NCBI GenBank assembly: GCA_016927175.1
Contig: JAFGNC010000242.1
Coordinates: forward strand, 1 to 36,712
Source of the DNA: Gammaproteobacteria bacterium
Lineage (GTDB): Bacteria > Pseudomonadota > Gammaproteobacteria > Steroidobacterales > Rariloculaceae
Direction of reading: 5' to 3'
DNA length: 36,712 bases
The first letter of the stretch is position 1, and every line of letters begins with the position of its first letter. A program made the translations under genes and the position numbers. The notes beneath the pieces are model-generated. The model saw only the letters and a list, made by a program, of their open reading frames with translations, ran no database searches and was not told the origin of the DNA. Below, piece after piece: positions 1 to 7,913 of the stretch.

Positions 1-401
1 GCGGACGCCCCGAGCATGGCGGAAATGTCAGGGTCGACTTCCGGGTTCATCGACAGGACCGTTGCGATGACCTGCACCTCGCGCTGGAAGCCTTCCGGAA
101 ACAGCGGGCGTATCGGGCGGTCGATGAGCCGCGAGGTCAGTGTCTCTTTCTCGCTCGGTCGTCCCTCGCGCTTGAAGAACCCGCCGGGAATTCGCCCCGC
201 GGCGTAGGTCTTCTCCTGATAGTTGACCGTGAGCGGAAAGAACTCGCGCCCTTCGACGTCCCTCTTCTCGCCGACCGCCGTGACGAGCACGACCGTATCC
301 GACATGCTGACCATCACTGCGCCGTCCGCCTGCCGCGCGACGCCGCCGGTCTCGATCGTGACCTCATGGTCGCCGTACTTGAACGTTCTGCTGACTCTCA
401 C
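1..401 (-). CDS. pnp: Polyribonucleotide nucleotidyltransferase (PNPase), N-terminal part, cut by window edge
   Basis: PNPase degrades RNA 3'-to-5' by phosphorolysis and is a core part of the bacterial degradosome in the cytoplasm. Only about 133 N-terminal residues lie in the window, covering the start of the first RNase PH-like domain. Recognisable PNPase motifs are ETGGVARQADGAVMV near the start, FFPLTVNYQEKTYAAGRIPG, and FFKREGRPSEKE followed by RLIDRPIRPLFP. No ATG fits the frame. A GTG at 399-401 is chosen because AAGGA lies 7 nt upstream and the resulting start (MRVSRTFKYGDHEV) matches the usual PNPase start. It is the last gene of the rimP-to-pnp block and follows rpsO, as in most gammaproteobacteria. 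A terminator hairpin separates it from rpsO. Identity is certain; the exact start is likely. Confidence 0.95.
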   Translation of the reverse strand, partial: MRVSRTFKYGDHEVTIETGGVARQADGAVMVSMSDTVVLVTAVGEKRDVEGREFFPLTVNYQEKTYAAGRIPGGFFKREGRPSEKETLTSRLIDRPIRPLFPEGFQREVQVIATVLSMNPEVDPDISAMLGAS

Positions 402-475
402 TCTGAATTCCTTGCTGGCATGACTAAGCGCGACTCGCGGCAACGCGAGACGCGGCATTGGGAAGGGTAGTTCCG

Positions 476-509
476 AAAAAGCTCAGAGCCGGCAGAACCG
501 GCTCCGAGC
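476..509 (-). terminator. Intrinsic terminator between rpsO and pnp
   Basis: Read on the minus strand, GCTC-G-GAGCCGG, a TTCTG loop and CCGGCTC-T-GAGC form an 11-bp stem with one mismatch, followed directly by TTTTT. It lies 16 nt after the rpsO stop and about 75 nt before the pnp start. Partial termination at this place is known in E. coli (the rpsO t1 terminator), so readthrough into pnp is expected. Confidence 0.8.
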
Positions 510-524
510 GAAAAACGGCAGGAT

Positions 525-794
525 TCAACGCCTCAACCCGAGGCGGCCGATCAACGTTTGATAACGGTTCTGGTCGGCCTTCTTCAGGTAATCGAGAAGC
601 TTGCGGCGCTGATTGACCATCCTCAGCAAGCCGCGCCGTGAATGATGGTCTTTGTGGTGGCCGTCGAAATGCTGGGACAGCTGGCTGATCCTCGCCGACA
701 GCAGCGCCACCTGAACTTCAGGCGACCCCGTGTCCGAAGCGTCCCGTTGATACTCTGCGATGATTTCGGATTTCTGTTCCGCGTTAAGAGCCAT
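525..794 (-). CDS. rpsO: 30S ribosomal protein S15
   Basis: S15 binds the central domain of 16S rRNA early in small-subunit assembly and contacts 23S rRNA as an intersubunit bridge. The protein is 89 residues from the chosen ATG, the same length as in E. coli. It shows the family core DTGSPEVQVALL, the helix HHKDHHSRRGLL, then RMVNQRRKLLDYLK and the ending RLGLRR. The start at 794 is preferred over the in-frame GTG at 800: GGAG lies 9 nt before the ATG but only 3 nt before the GTG, and the ATG start (MALNAEQK) aligns with known S15. The gene has its own promoter candidate and a leader hairpin upstream. Confidence 0.97.
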   Translation of the reverse strand: MALNAEQKSEIIAEYQRDASDTGSPEVQVALLSARISQLSQHFDGHHKDHHSRRGLLRMVNQRRKLLDYLKKADQNRYQTLIGRLGLRR

Positions 795-811
795 GCTCAC
801 TTTCTCCAGGA

Positions 812-827
812 CGACCCTCTCCGGTCG
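812..827 (-). other. Leader hairpin before rpsO, possible S15 autoregulatory element
   Basis: On the minus strand CGACC-GGAGAG-GGTCG forms a 5-bp stem with a 6-nt loop, extendable by a GG/CC pair beyond a mismatch. It ends about 17 nt before the rpsO start, near its Shine-Dalgarno. S15 represses its own translation through leader RNA structures in several bacteria, and those structures differ between lineages. That this hairpin binds S15 is inference only. Confidence 0.3.
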
Positions 828-866
828 GCCCCTCTCCTTTAATATGCCGTGTCCGTGAAGCCGGCT

Positions 867-896
867 ATTTTACCCACACAACCCTCGGCACTCCAA
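867..896 (-). promoter_or_regulatory. Candidate sigma-70 promoter for rpsO
   Basis: On the minus strand TTGGAG (896-891) and TAAAAT (872-867, five of six consensus bases) are separated by 18 nt. They lie in the 112-nt gap between truB and rpsO. A separate rpsO promoter is known in E. coli. The -35 box is weak. Confidence 0.45.
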
Positions 897-906
897 GCGC
901 CTGGCG

Positions 907-1818
907 CTACAGGAACAGCCGGCGCGATACGAGCTCGCCGTGCGGCAGGACCTCGCCTATACCGAGAAAGCCCGCCCCCGCCGCGTCGAGCCTGACGCGG
1001 CCGCGAGGCCAGCTGCCGTCGGCCGGAACGCTTTGCCCGTGGGCAAGCCTCGCCGCCTGCGCCGCGTCGAGGTCGACGCGCGGCCAGCCCTCGAGCGGGC
1101 TGTCGACCGGCAGCAACAGCGCGTCGAGCGCTGCATTGCCGCTCTCCGCCGCCCGCTCGATCGCCTCGAGCGTCACCATTGCGTCCGGGTCGAACGGCTC
1201 GACGGCCAGCCGGCGCAGCCGCGTAACGTGGCCGAGCGTGCCGAGCGCCTCCGCGACGTCCTCGACCAGCGTGCGCACATACGTGCCTTTCGAGCACGTG
1301 ACCTCGAAGCTGAGCTCCGGAAACTCGTACGCCGTCAGCTCGATCTCGTCGATCCGGATGGGCCGCGCCTCCCGCTCGACGTCGATCCCCCGGCGCGCGA
1401 GCTCGTAAAGCGGCCGCCCGCCGCGCTTCAGCGCGGAATACATCGGCGGGATCTGCTCGCTTTCGCCGAGGAACGACTTCAGCACGTCGCGGAGACGCCC
1501 GGTATCCGGCGGCGGCGCCGCGGCTCGCTGCACGATCTCGCCGTCGGCGTCGCCCGTGTCCGTCGACGCACCGAGCGCGGCCGTGACGGCGTAGGTCTTG
1601 CGGGCGTCGAGCAGGTATCCCGACAGCTTGGTCGCCGCGCCTAGGCAGATCGGCAGCATCCCCGTGGCAAGGGGATCCAGGCTGCCCGTGTGCCCCGCCT
1701 TGGCGGCGTCGTACAGGCGTTTGACGCGCTGCAGCGCGTGGTTCGACGTAATGCCGCCCGGCTTGTCGAGCAGCAGGATTCCGTCGACCGCGCGGCCGCG
1801 TGCTCTCTTTCTGGCCAT
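907..1818 (-). CDS. truB: tRNA pseudouridine(55) synthase
   Basis: TruB converts U55 in the T-loop of most tRNAs to pseudouridine and also acts as a tRNA folding chaperone. The 303-residue protein has the N-terminal motif DGILLLDKPGGITSN, then the catalytic block AGHTGSLDPLATGMLP with the catalytic Asp at residue 48, the same number as in E. coli. YSALKRGGRPLYELARRG and CSKGTYVRTLVEDV follow, both typical of the family, and a short PUA-like C-terminal region (about 245-303) ends the protein. It sits 39 nt after rbfA in the conserved ribosome-maturation block. The ATG start gives a basic N-terminus (MARKRARGRAVDG) normal for TruB. Confidence 0.97.
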   Translation of the reverse strand: MARKRARGRAVDGILLLDKPGGITSNHALQRVKRLYDAAKAGHTGSLDPLATGMLPICLGAATKLSGYLLDARKTYAVTAALGASTDTGDADGEIVQRAAAPPPDTGRLRDVLKSFLGESEQIPPMYSALKRGGRPLYELARRGIDVEREARPIRIDEIELTAYEFPELSFEVTCSKGTYVRTLVEDVAEALGTLGHVTRLRRLAVEPFDPDAMVTLEAIERAAESGNAALDALLLPVDSPLEGWPRVDLDAAQAARLAHGQSVPADGSWPRGRVRLDAAGAGFLGIGEVLPHGELVSRRLFL

Positions 1819-1857
1819 GCCCGAAATCGTGATGGATCGACGGACCCGGAGGGCCGG

Positions 1858-2286
1858 TCAGTCTCTGCGGCCGTCGTCCGGTTCGCCGTCCGCGCCCTCG
1901 GGGCGGTCATCCGGGTCGGGCGCCTCGCCCGAGCGCTCCCCGGCGCCGAGCTCGTCCAGCAGGCGGCTCAGCTCGAGGCCGCGTTTGGCGCTCGTGTCGC
2001 GGATGAAGTGCAGCTCCGGCACGCGCCGCAGCCGTAACGCCTGCCCGACCCGGGAACGCAGGAAGCCCGTCGCGCTCGCGAACGCCTGCTGTGCCTCGGT
2101 CGCGTCCTCGTCCGGGTACAGGGTGCCGTAGTAGACCTTCGCGACGCCCAGATCGCCGCTCAGCTCGACGTCGTTGACGGTCACGCCGTCGAGCCGTGGA
2201 TCCTTGACCTCCACCCGCAGCAGCTCGTTCAGCAGGCGCTGTATCTCCGCGCCGACACGCTGCTTTCTGGTGAACTCACGCGGCAT
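1858..2286 (-). CDS. rbfA: 30S ribosome-binding factor A
   Basis: RbfA is a small KH-fold protein that binds pre-30S particles and helps process the 5' end of 16S rRNA. The 142-residue product begins MPREFTRKQRVGAEIQRLL and continues with VKDPRL and VTVNDVELSGDLGVAKVYY, then LRLRRVPELHFIRDTS, the conserved core of the family. The last 25 or so residues are an acidic, probably disordered tail rich in D, G, E and P, a little longer than usual. It begins 12 nt after infB ends, so the two are surely co-transcribed. Confidence 0.95.
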   Translation of the reverse strand: MPREFTRKQRVGAEIQRLLNELLRVEVKDPRLDGVTVNDVELSGDLGVAKVYYGTLYPDEDATEAQQAFASATGFLRSRVGQALRLRRVPELHFIRDTSAKRGLELSRLLDELGAGERSGEAPDPDDRPEGADGEPDDGRRD

Positions 2287-2298
2287 GGCATCGCCGAA

Positions 2299-4851
2299 TC
2301 ACTGAATCGTACGCGCGACTTCTGTGCGCTCGTAGCACTCGATCTGATCACCCACCTTGACGTCATTGTAGTTCTTGACGCCGATGCCGCACTCGGTGCC
2401 CGCACGGACTTCGGTGACGTCGTCCTTGAAGCGGCGCAGCGATTCCAGCTGACCCTCGAATATCACCACGTTGTCGCGCAGCACGCGTATCGGATTGCTG
2501 CGGCGGACGTATCCGTCTACGACCATGCAGCCCGCAATGTTGCCGAGCTTCGGCGAGCGGAACACCTCCCGCACCTCGGCGAGCCCGACGATCTGCTCGC
2601 GTACTTCCGGCGCCATCAGGCCGCTGACGGCCGCCTTGATGTCGTCGATCGCCTCGTAGATGACGCTGTAGTAGCGCACGTCGACGCCCGTGTCCTTGAT
2701 CGCGTTGCGCGCTCCCGCGTCCGCGCGGACGTTGAAGCCGATCACGATGGCGCTCGACGTCGCCGCGAGCTGCACGTCCGACTCCGTGATGCCGCCGACG
2801 CCCGAGCCGATCACCGTGACCTTGACGCCTTCGCCGGAAATCTTCTGCAGCGCGTCCTTCAGCGCCTCGGCGCTGCCGTGCACGTCCGCCTTGATCACGA
2901 GGTTGACGCTGACGCTGCCCGTCTCGCGCATCTGCGTGAAGATGTCGTCGAGCTTCGCGGACTGCTGCTGGGCGAGCTTTACGTCGCGCTCGCGGCCCTG
3001 CCTGAACTCGGCGACCTCGCGCGCCTTGCGCTCGTCAGGGACGACCAGGACGTCGTCGCCCGCGGACGGAGTCCCCGACAGGCCGAGCACGACCACCGGC
3101 GTCGACGGCCCCGCCGTCTTGATCGGCTCGCCGGTCTCGTCGAACATCGCGCGGATTCGGCCGTACTCCTGGCCGGCCAGCAGGATGTCGCCGACCTGAA
3201 GGGTGCCCTTGTTGACCAGCACCGTGGCGACGGCGCCGCGGCCTCGCTCGAGGCTGCCTTCGATGACGACGCCCGCAGCCGGTCCCGTCGGAACCGCCTT
3301 CAGGTCCAGCAGCTCGGCCTGCAGCAGGATCGCGTCGAGAAGCTCCTCGATGCCCTGACCGGTATGCGCCGAGACACTGACGAACAGCGTGTCCCCGCCC
3401 CATGCCTCGGGCAGCACGTCCTGCTGCGACAGCTCGTTGCGCACGCGATCGGGATCCGCGTCCTCGCGGTCGATCTTGTTGATCGCGACGACGAGCGGCA
3501 CGCCTGCCGCGCGCGCGTGCTGAATGGCCTCGATCGTCTGCGGCATCACACCGTCGTCGGCCGCTACCACGAGCACGACGATGTCCGTGACCTGCGCTCC
3601 GCGCGCCCGCATCGCCGTGAACGCGGCGTGGCCGGGCGTGTCGAGGAACGTGACCTGCCCCTTGGGCGTCTCCACGTGATAAGCGCCGACGTGCTGCGTG
3701 ATGCCGCCGGCTTCGCCCGACGCGACGCGCGTGCGGCGAATGTAGTCGAGCAGCGACGTCTTGCCGTGGTCGACGTGACCCATGACCGTGACGACGGGCG
3801 AACGCGTGACGGCGTCGCCCTCCGCTTCGCCGACAGACTCGAGCAGCTCGTCCTCGAGCGCGGTCTCCTTCAGCGGCTTGGCCGTGTGGCCCATCTCCTC
3901 GACGAGCAGCGTCGCCGTGTCCTGATCGAGCGCCTGGTTGATCGTGACCATCATGCCCATGCGCATCAGCGCCTTGATCAACTCGCTCGACTTGATCGCC
4001 ATGCGCTGCGCGAGCTCGGCGACCGTGATCGTCGTCGGAATCTCGACCTCGCGAACGACCGGCGCCGTCGGCCGCTCGAAGCCGTGCTGCGAATCGACGC
4101 TGACGTGCACCGAGCGCCGCCGCGCGGGTCTCTTCTTGCGCCGCCGGCCGGCCATGCCGTCCGCGACGTGTAGCGTATGGTCGGGGCCGGTCTTGCCGCG
4201 CTTCGCCGCCTGTGCCTGGCGCAGGCGTTCCTGTTCCGCGGCGCGCTGCTTCGCCTCGCGCTCCTTCTGGCTCTTCTCCTCGGCCGCGCGCTTCGCCTGT
4301 TCCTCGCGCTGGCGGGCGGCGGCGTCCTCTTCGGCCTGGCGCTTGCGGGTCTCTTCTTCCTCGGCCTCGCGGCGCGCCGCGCTTTCGCGCTCCTCTTCGG
4401 CGCGGCGAGCTTCCTCTTTCGCCCGCTCCTCGGCTTCGAGACGCTCGCGCTGGACGCGCTCCACCTCCTCGCGCTTCGCATCCTCGGCGCGGCGCTGCGC
4501 ATCCAGCTCTTCCTGCTGCTTGCGCGCCTGCTCCTCGAGCACGTCCCGCTTGATGTACGTTCGCTTGCTGCGTACTTCGACGTTGATCGTGCGCGCGCGC
4601 CCCTGGCCGCCCGCGAGCCGCAGCTCGCTCTGGGACTTTCGCTTCAACGTGATGCGCCGGGGAGCCGCGGCGGACGGATCCTTGCGCCCGTGCGTGCGCC
4701 GCAAGTGCGTCAGCAGCTCGAGCTTCGCGTCTTCGCTGATCTTGTCCCCAGCGCCGGAGACCTTGATGCCCGCCTCGTCGAGCTGCACGAGCAAGCGCTC
4801 GACAGGCACTTTCAGCACTTCGGCAAACTCCGTGACCGTTACTTCCGCCAT
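2299..4851 (-). CDS. infB: Translation initiation factor IF-2
   Basis: IF-2 is the GTPase that recruits fMet-tRNA to the 30S subunit and promotes subunit joining. Of 850 residues, about 1-52 form an IF2_N domain. About 100-215 is a highly charged coiled coil rich in E, A, R and K. A second IF2_N lies near 270-325. The GTPase domain carries GHVDHGKT (358-365), DTPGH (404-408), NKID (458-461) and SAH (494-496). The rest holds the beta-barrel and fMet-tRNA-binding C-terminal domains, including VNLVIKADVHGSAEAL. In-frame internal starts may give shorter isoforms as in E. coli, but none was singled out. It lies 19 nt downstream of nusA. Confidence 0.97.
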   Translation of the reverse strand: MAEVTVTEFAEVLKVPVERLLVQLDEAGIKVSGAGDKISEDAKLELLTHLRRTHGRKDPSAAAPRRITLKRKSQSELRLAGGQGRARTINVEVRSKRTYIKRDVLEEQARKQQEELDAQRRAEDAKREEVERVQRERLEAEERAKEEARRAEEERESAARREAEEEETRKRQAEEDAAARQREEQAKRAAEEKSQKEREAKQRAAEQERLRQAQAAKRGKTGPDHTLHVADGMAGRRRKKRPARRRSVHVSVDSQHGFERPTAPVVREVEIPTTITVAELAQRMAIKSSELIKALMRMGMMVTINQALDQDTATLLVEEMGHTAKPLKETALEDELLESVGEAEGDAVTRSPVVTVMGHVDHGKTSLLDYIRRTRVASGEAGGITQHVGAYHVETPKGQVTFLDTPGHAAFTAMRARGAQVTDIVVLVVAADDGVMPQTIEAIQHARAAGVPLVVAINKIDREDADPDRVRNELSQQDVLPEAWGGDTLFVSVSAHTGQGIEELLDAILLQAELLDLKAVPTGPAAGVVIEGSLERGRGAVATVLVNKGTLQVGDILLAGQEYGRIRAMFDETGEPIKTAGPSTPVVVLGLSGTPSAGDDVLVVPDERKAREVAEFRQGRERDVKLAQQQSAKLDDIFTQMRETGSVSVNLVIKADVHGSAEALKDALQKISGEGVKVTVIGSGVGGITESDVQLAATSSAIVIGFNVRADAGARNAIKDTGVDVRYYSVIYEAIDDIKAAVSGLMAPEVREQIVGLAEVREVFRSPKLGNIAGCMVVDGYVRRSNPIRVLRDNVVIFEGQLESLRRFKDDVTEVRAGTECGIGVKNYNDVKVGDQIECYERTEVARTIQ

Positions 4852-4870
4852 TCCACTCTTCTCCTCGGTC

Positions 4871-6370
4871 TTAAGCCTGCTGCTCGTCGAACCAGTGCGC
4901 GCGCGCAGCCATGATCAGCTTCGCGGCACGCTCCGGGTCGAGCGATTCGATGCCGTCGAGATCGTCGACGGCCTGCTCGGCCAGGTCCTCGCGCGTGACG
5001 ATGCCCCGACTCGCGAGCTCGTAAGCAAGCTCTCTGTCCATTCCTTCCAGCTCCAGCAGATCCTCGGCCGGCTCCGCCTGGTCGATGACCTCCTCGCTGA
5101 CGATGGCCTGCGTGATCAGCACGTCGCGCGCACGCGCGCGCAGCTCGTTGACGATGTTCTCGTTGAACTCCTCGATCGCGAGCAGCTCCGACGCAGGCAC
5201 GTAAGCCACTTCCTCGAGCGACGAGAAGCCTTCCTGCGCGAGGATCATCGCGACGTCCTCGTCGACGTCGAGCTGCTTCATGAAGGTCTCGACGAGCTCG
5301 CGCGCCTCCTTCTCGCTCTTCTCCTCCGCGGCGGTCTCGGTCATCACGTTGAGCTCCCAGCCGGTCAGCTCGCTCGCGAGACGGATGTTCTGCCCGCCGC
5401 GGCCGATCGCCTGGGAAAGCTTTTCCTCCTCCACGGCGATGTCCATGCTGTGCGCATCCTCGTCCACGACGATCGACAACACGTCGGCCGGCGACATCGC
5501 GTTGATGACGAACTGCGCCGGGTTCTCGTCGTACAGGATGATGTCGACGCGCTCGCCGGCCAGCTCGTTCGACACGGCCTGCACGCGCGAGCCGCGCATG
5601 CCGACGCAGGCGCCGACCGGATCGATGCGCGCATCGTTGCTGCGCACGGCGATCTTGGCACGCAGCCCCGCGTCACGGGCCGCGCCGAGGATCTCGATCA
5701 GGCCCTGGCCGACTTCCGGCACTTCGATCTTGAACAGCTCCACCAGGAACTGCGGGGACGTGCGCGTCAGGAACAGCTGCGGTCCGCGCGGCTCCGCGCG
5801 CACCTCGCGCAGCAGGCTCTTGATGCGGTCCTGCGGCTTGATCGGCTCGCGCGGGATCAGGTCCTCGCGCGGGATGAAGCCTTCGGCGTTGCCGCCGAGA
5901 TCGATGTACGCGCCGTGCCGGTCCACGCGCTTGACGATGCCGCTCAGCAGCTCGCCCACGCGATCCTGGAACTCCTCGACGATCTGCTCGCGCTCGGCCT
6001 CGCGCACTTTCTGCACGATGACCTGCTTCGCGGTCTGCGCCGCGATGCGGCCGAACTCGACCGACTCCATCGGCTCCTCGACGTAGCCGCCCGGCTCGGC
6101 GTTCGGGTCGATGTCGAGCGCGTCCTCGAGGCGCAGCTCGCGCGCGGGCTCCTCGAGCTCGGTCGAGTCGTCGGCGAAGACCTTCCAGCGGCGGAAAGTC
6201 TCGTATTCACCGGACGTGCGGTCGATTGCGACCCGTACGTCGATGTCCTCGCCATGACGCTTGCGGGTGGCGGACGCCAGCGCCGCTTCGATCGCTTCGA
6301 AGATGACGTCCTTTTCGACGCCCTTCTCGTTCGAAACGGCGTCGGCCACCATTAGTATCTCTTTGTTCAT
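4871..6370 (-). CDS. nusA: Transcription termination/antitermination factor NusA
   Basis: NusA binds RNA polymerase and nascent RNA, modulating pausing, intrinsic termination and antitermination. The 499-residue protein starts MNKEILMVADAVSNEKGV, as in gammaproteobacterial NusA. It has the N-terminal polymerase-binding domain (about 1-130), an S1 domain near 135-200 (GIVKRVDRHGAYIDLGG), two KH domains with VGACVGMRGSRVQ and IGRGGQNIRLAS, and two C-terminal acidic helix-hairpin-helix repeats (about 365-425 and 440-499). The C-terminal repeats are characteristic of gamma- and betaproteobacteria and are the best lineage marker in this window. NusA often controls its own operon through leader terminators, relevant to the hairpins upstream of rimP. 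Confidence 0.97.
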   Translation of the reverse strand: MNKEILMVADAVSNEKGVEKDVIFEAIEAALASATRKRHGEDIDVRVAIDRTSGEYETFRRWKVFADDSTELEEPARELRLEDALDIDPNAEPGGYVEEPMESVEFGRIAAQTAKQVIVQKVREAEREQIVEEFQDRVGELLSGIVKRVDRHGAYIDLGGNAEGFIPREDLIPREPIKPQDRIKSLLREVRAEPRGPQLFLTRTSPQFLVELFKIEVPEVGQGLIEILGAARDAGLRAKIAVRSNDARIDPVGACVGMRGSRVQAVSNELAGERVDIILYDENPAQFVINAMSPADVLSIVVDEDAHSMDIAVEEEKLSQAIGRGGQNIRLASELTGWELNVMTETAAEEKSEKEARELVETFMKQLDVDEDVAMILAQEGFSSLEEVAYVPASELLAIEEFNENIVNELRARARDVLITQAIVSEEVIDQAEPAEDLLELEGMDRELAYELASRGIVTREDLAEQAVDDLDGIESLDPERAAKLIMAARAHWFDEQQA

Positions 6371-6397
6371 CTTCCGATCACCTGAGTCATGCCGAAG

Positions 6398-6862
6398 TCA
6401 TGTCGATTTGGGCGGCACCAAGCGAGCCGTCGCGATGTCTTCGACGTCGACGCGCCACTCGGCGCCGTCGACGTCGATCGACACGTCCTCGTTCTCGACA
6501 CCGAGCACGCGCCCGCGCAGCTTCCTGCGCCCGTCGTGAGGCCGCTTCAGCTCCACCCTGACCTCCTCGCCGACGAACCGCGCGAAGTGCTCCGGCGTGC
6601 GGAGCCTGCGGTCGACGCCCGGCGACGATATCTCGAGCATGTAGCTCCCCGGCAGCGGGTCCTCGACGTCGAGGAACGCGCTGAGCTGCCCGCTGACGAG
6701 CTCGCAGTCGGCGAGCGTCACGCCGCCTTCCTGCTCGCCCGACCGATCGATGTAAACTCGCAGCAGACCGTTACGCCCGACGTGGACGTCGAGGTCGACG
6801 AGCTCGTAGCCGAGCGCCCTCACCGGACCTTCCAGCAGTTCGATCAATTCCCTCTTGTCCAC
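6398..6862 (-). CDS. rimP: Ribosome maturation factor RimP
   Basis: RimP is needed for efficient 30S maturation. The 154-residue product has LIELLEGPVRALGYELVDLDV at its start, then LRVYIDRS, LSAFLDVEDPLPGSYMLEISSPGVDR and FARFVGEEVRVELK, all in the family order. The open frame continues upstream to 7039 but that extension has no RimP similarity and crosses a terminator. The GTG at 6862 gives the expected length, with GAGG about 4 nt upstream; another GTG slightly further upstream is possible. It is the first gene of the block and is preceded by two intrinsic terminators, so its expression is probably attenuated. Confidence 0.93.
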   Translation of the reverse strand: MDKRELIELLEGPVRALGYELVDLDVHVGRNGLLRVYIDRSGEQEGGVTLADCELVSGQLSAFLDVEDPLPGSYMLEISSPGVDRRLRTPEHFARFVGEEVRVELKRPHDGRRKLRGRVLGVENEDVSIDVDGAEWRVDVEDIATARLVPPKST

Positions 6863-6948
6863 CTGGCCTCGTCCACCAAGCCTCGCCCGCCAGGCCTCTA
6901 CGCTCGCGGTGCGTACGCCGCGAGGCCGCCGGGGACGAGCCGCGTAAC

Positions 6949-6971
6949 AAAAAATGGGCCTCGAGGCCCAT
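6949..6971 (-). terminator. Intrinsic terminator just upstream of rimP
   Basis: On the minus strand ATGGGCC-TCGA-GGCCCAT is a perfect 7-bp stem with a 4-nt loop, followed by a run of six T. It lies about 90 nt before the rimP start and points toward it, so transcripts from further upstream must read through it to express the operon. Confidence 0.85.
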
Positions 6972-7023
6972 TCGCGCAGCTCCGTCGTCCGTGTCGGCAT
7001 CCCACGACGCCGTGGGCAACACC

Positions 7024-7047
7024 AAATAAAAAGCCCCAAACCGGGGC
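7024..7047 (-). terminator. First of two tandem terminators upstream of rimP
   Basis: On the minus strand GCCCC-GGTTT-GGGGC forms a 5-bp GC-only stem followed by TTTTTATTT. It is about 55 nt upstream of the second terminator (6949-6971). Either it ends a short RNA, or both act as attenuators of the rimP operon. Confidence 0.75.
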
Positions 7048-7142
7048 CCTAAACCTAACCTGTCGGGTTAGTATCCGGCTCCAACAACGGAATCCGCCGG
7101 ATTCCGCGGTCGCCGCAGAACGGATACCCCGCAAGAACTTGC
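7048..7142 (-). ncRNA. Structured leader or small RNA upstream of rimP (candidate)
   Basis: This stretch between the 7223 cytochrome gene and the first terminator has nested inverted repeats. They are GCAAG/CTTGC (7131-7142); GTATCCG (7121-7127 on the minus strand) pairing with CGGATAC (7071-7077) and enclosing an 8-bp stem CGGAATCC/GGATTCCG with a 3-nt loop (7088-7106); then CTAACC/GGTTAG (7055-7071), and finally the terminator stem. No tRNA T-loop, no coding frame with a ribosome site, and no known RNA sequence were recognised. A rimP leader motif with a terminator is described in gammaproteobacteria; identity with it is not shown here. The region 7143-7222 holds only weak promoter-like matches (TAAGAT near 7148). 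Confidence 0.45.
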
Positions 7143-7222
7143 GCTATCTTATCAAAAACGGGTAGGGCTTGATACAGTCCGGCCCGACAGAGCGGCGGGC
7201 ACGCTTCCGGGGCCGGCGCCGG

Positions 7223-7702
7223 CTAGTCTACGGGACGTGCGGGGTCCCGGACCTGCTGCAGCGACTCGACGTGCCGCACGAGCCGGTCGATCAGCTCCCG
7301 CGCATCGGCCTCGGCGGGCGCGTCGGCGCCCTCCTCGATCCAGAACTCGTACCCCCAGACCGGCATCGCGCGCGTGCCGTGCGCGGTGATCAGGGCCCGG
7401 CCGTCGATGATCTCCCGTACCTCGCCGGCCGGAAACAGCCCGTCCCGGCGCTCGGCAAGGCGGGTCAGGTCCGGGACGAAGACGTTCAGCGTCGCGGCGA
7501 CCGGTCCGTCACCGCGGCCGTGATCGCCATGGCACGCCGAGCAGAACTGCTGAAAAAGCTCCTCGCCGGAGTAGTCGGTCAGATCGAAAGTCTGAGCGCC
7601 CGCGCCCGTGAGCGCCGCCCACCCGAGTGACGCGGCCAGCGCCGAGAGGGCCGCGCCGCGGCCGCGCCTGGTCAGTGCCAATGCCCGTGCTCCTCCGACC
7701 AT
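7223..7702 (-). CDS. Exported c-type cytochrome, class I-like
   Basis: A periplasmic mono-heme electron carrier. The 159-residue precursor has a basic N-terminus and a hydrophobic stretch (about 17-36) ending GAGAQ, a Sec signal with likely cleavage there. The heme motif CSACH is at 54-58, followed by GDHGRGDGP, and a probable axial Met is in RAMPVWG (residue 113). The ATG at 7702 overlaps the SEC-C gene by 31 nt. A TTG at 7681, with GGAGGA 9 nt upstream, is a good alternative start that would shorten the overlap to about 10 nt and still keep the signal peptide. It is the last gene of an M23 peptidase, SEC-C and cytochrome set. Its redox partner is not evident. Confidence 0.85.
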   Translation of the reverse strand: MVGGARALALTRRGRGAALSALAASLGWAALTGAGAQTFDLTDYSGEELFQQFCSACHGDHGRGDGPVAATLNVFVPDLTRLAERRDGLFPAGEVREIIDGRALITAHGTRAMPVWGYEFWIEEGADAPAEADARELIDRLVRHVESLQQVRDPARPVD

Positions 7703-7902
7703 ACTCTACGCGGCCCTTGAGGTTCATCTTCCAAGTTTTTGATAGAGCTGAGCATGATAATGGCTCCGGCCGCGAGCATCAGGCCCACGGCCGACAGCGT
7801 GACCCAGCCGCCGAGAGATGTCCTCTGTCCCTTGGAGATGCAGCACCGCTTGTACTTCCTGCCGCTGCCGCAAGGGCACGGCGCGTTTCGCCCAACCGTC
7901 AT
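7672..7902 (-). CDS. Small SEC-C zinc-motif membrane protein
   Basis: A 76-residue protein starting with MTVGRNAPCPCGSGRKYKRCC, the zinc-binding SEC-C motif known from the SecA C-terminus and many small proteins. Unlike those, it continues into one transmembrane helix (about residues 31-50) and a short tail ending EEHGHWH that could bind metal. The start at 7902 is chosen for AGGGGGAG 4 nt upstream. An in-frame ATG at 7917 would overlap the peptidase stop as ATGA and add five residues. It is enclosed between the M23 peptidase gene and the cytochrome gene. Function unknown; a cytoplasmic zinc knuckle tethered to the membrane is the simplest reading. Confidence 0.8.
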   Translation of the reverse strand: MTVGRNAPCPCGSGRKYKRCCISKGQRTSLGGWVTLSAVGLMLAAGAIIMLSSIKNLEDEPQGPRRVWSEEHGHWH

Positions 7903-7913
7903 GGCGCTCCCCC

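Noticed and set aside
2878..4173. A 431-codon plus-strand open frame opposite infB
   Set aside because: Same shadow effect; the sequence is repetitive Arg/Asp/Leu and lies fully opposite IF-2.
3938..6355. An 805-codon open frame on the plus strand opposite infB and nusA
   Set aside because: High GC makes long open frames on the opposite strand common. Its translation is low-complexity and rich in Arg, Ser and Leu, and it lies opposite two certain genes.
6863..7039. N-terminal extension of RimP in the same open frame
   Set aside because: It has no RimP similarity and contains a perfect intrinsic terminator.
7048..7142. A tRNA gene upstream of rimP, as in E. coli (metY)
   Set aside because: No T-loop GGTTCGA-type sequence, no anticodon arm or CCA end could be found in the hairpins.
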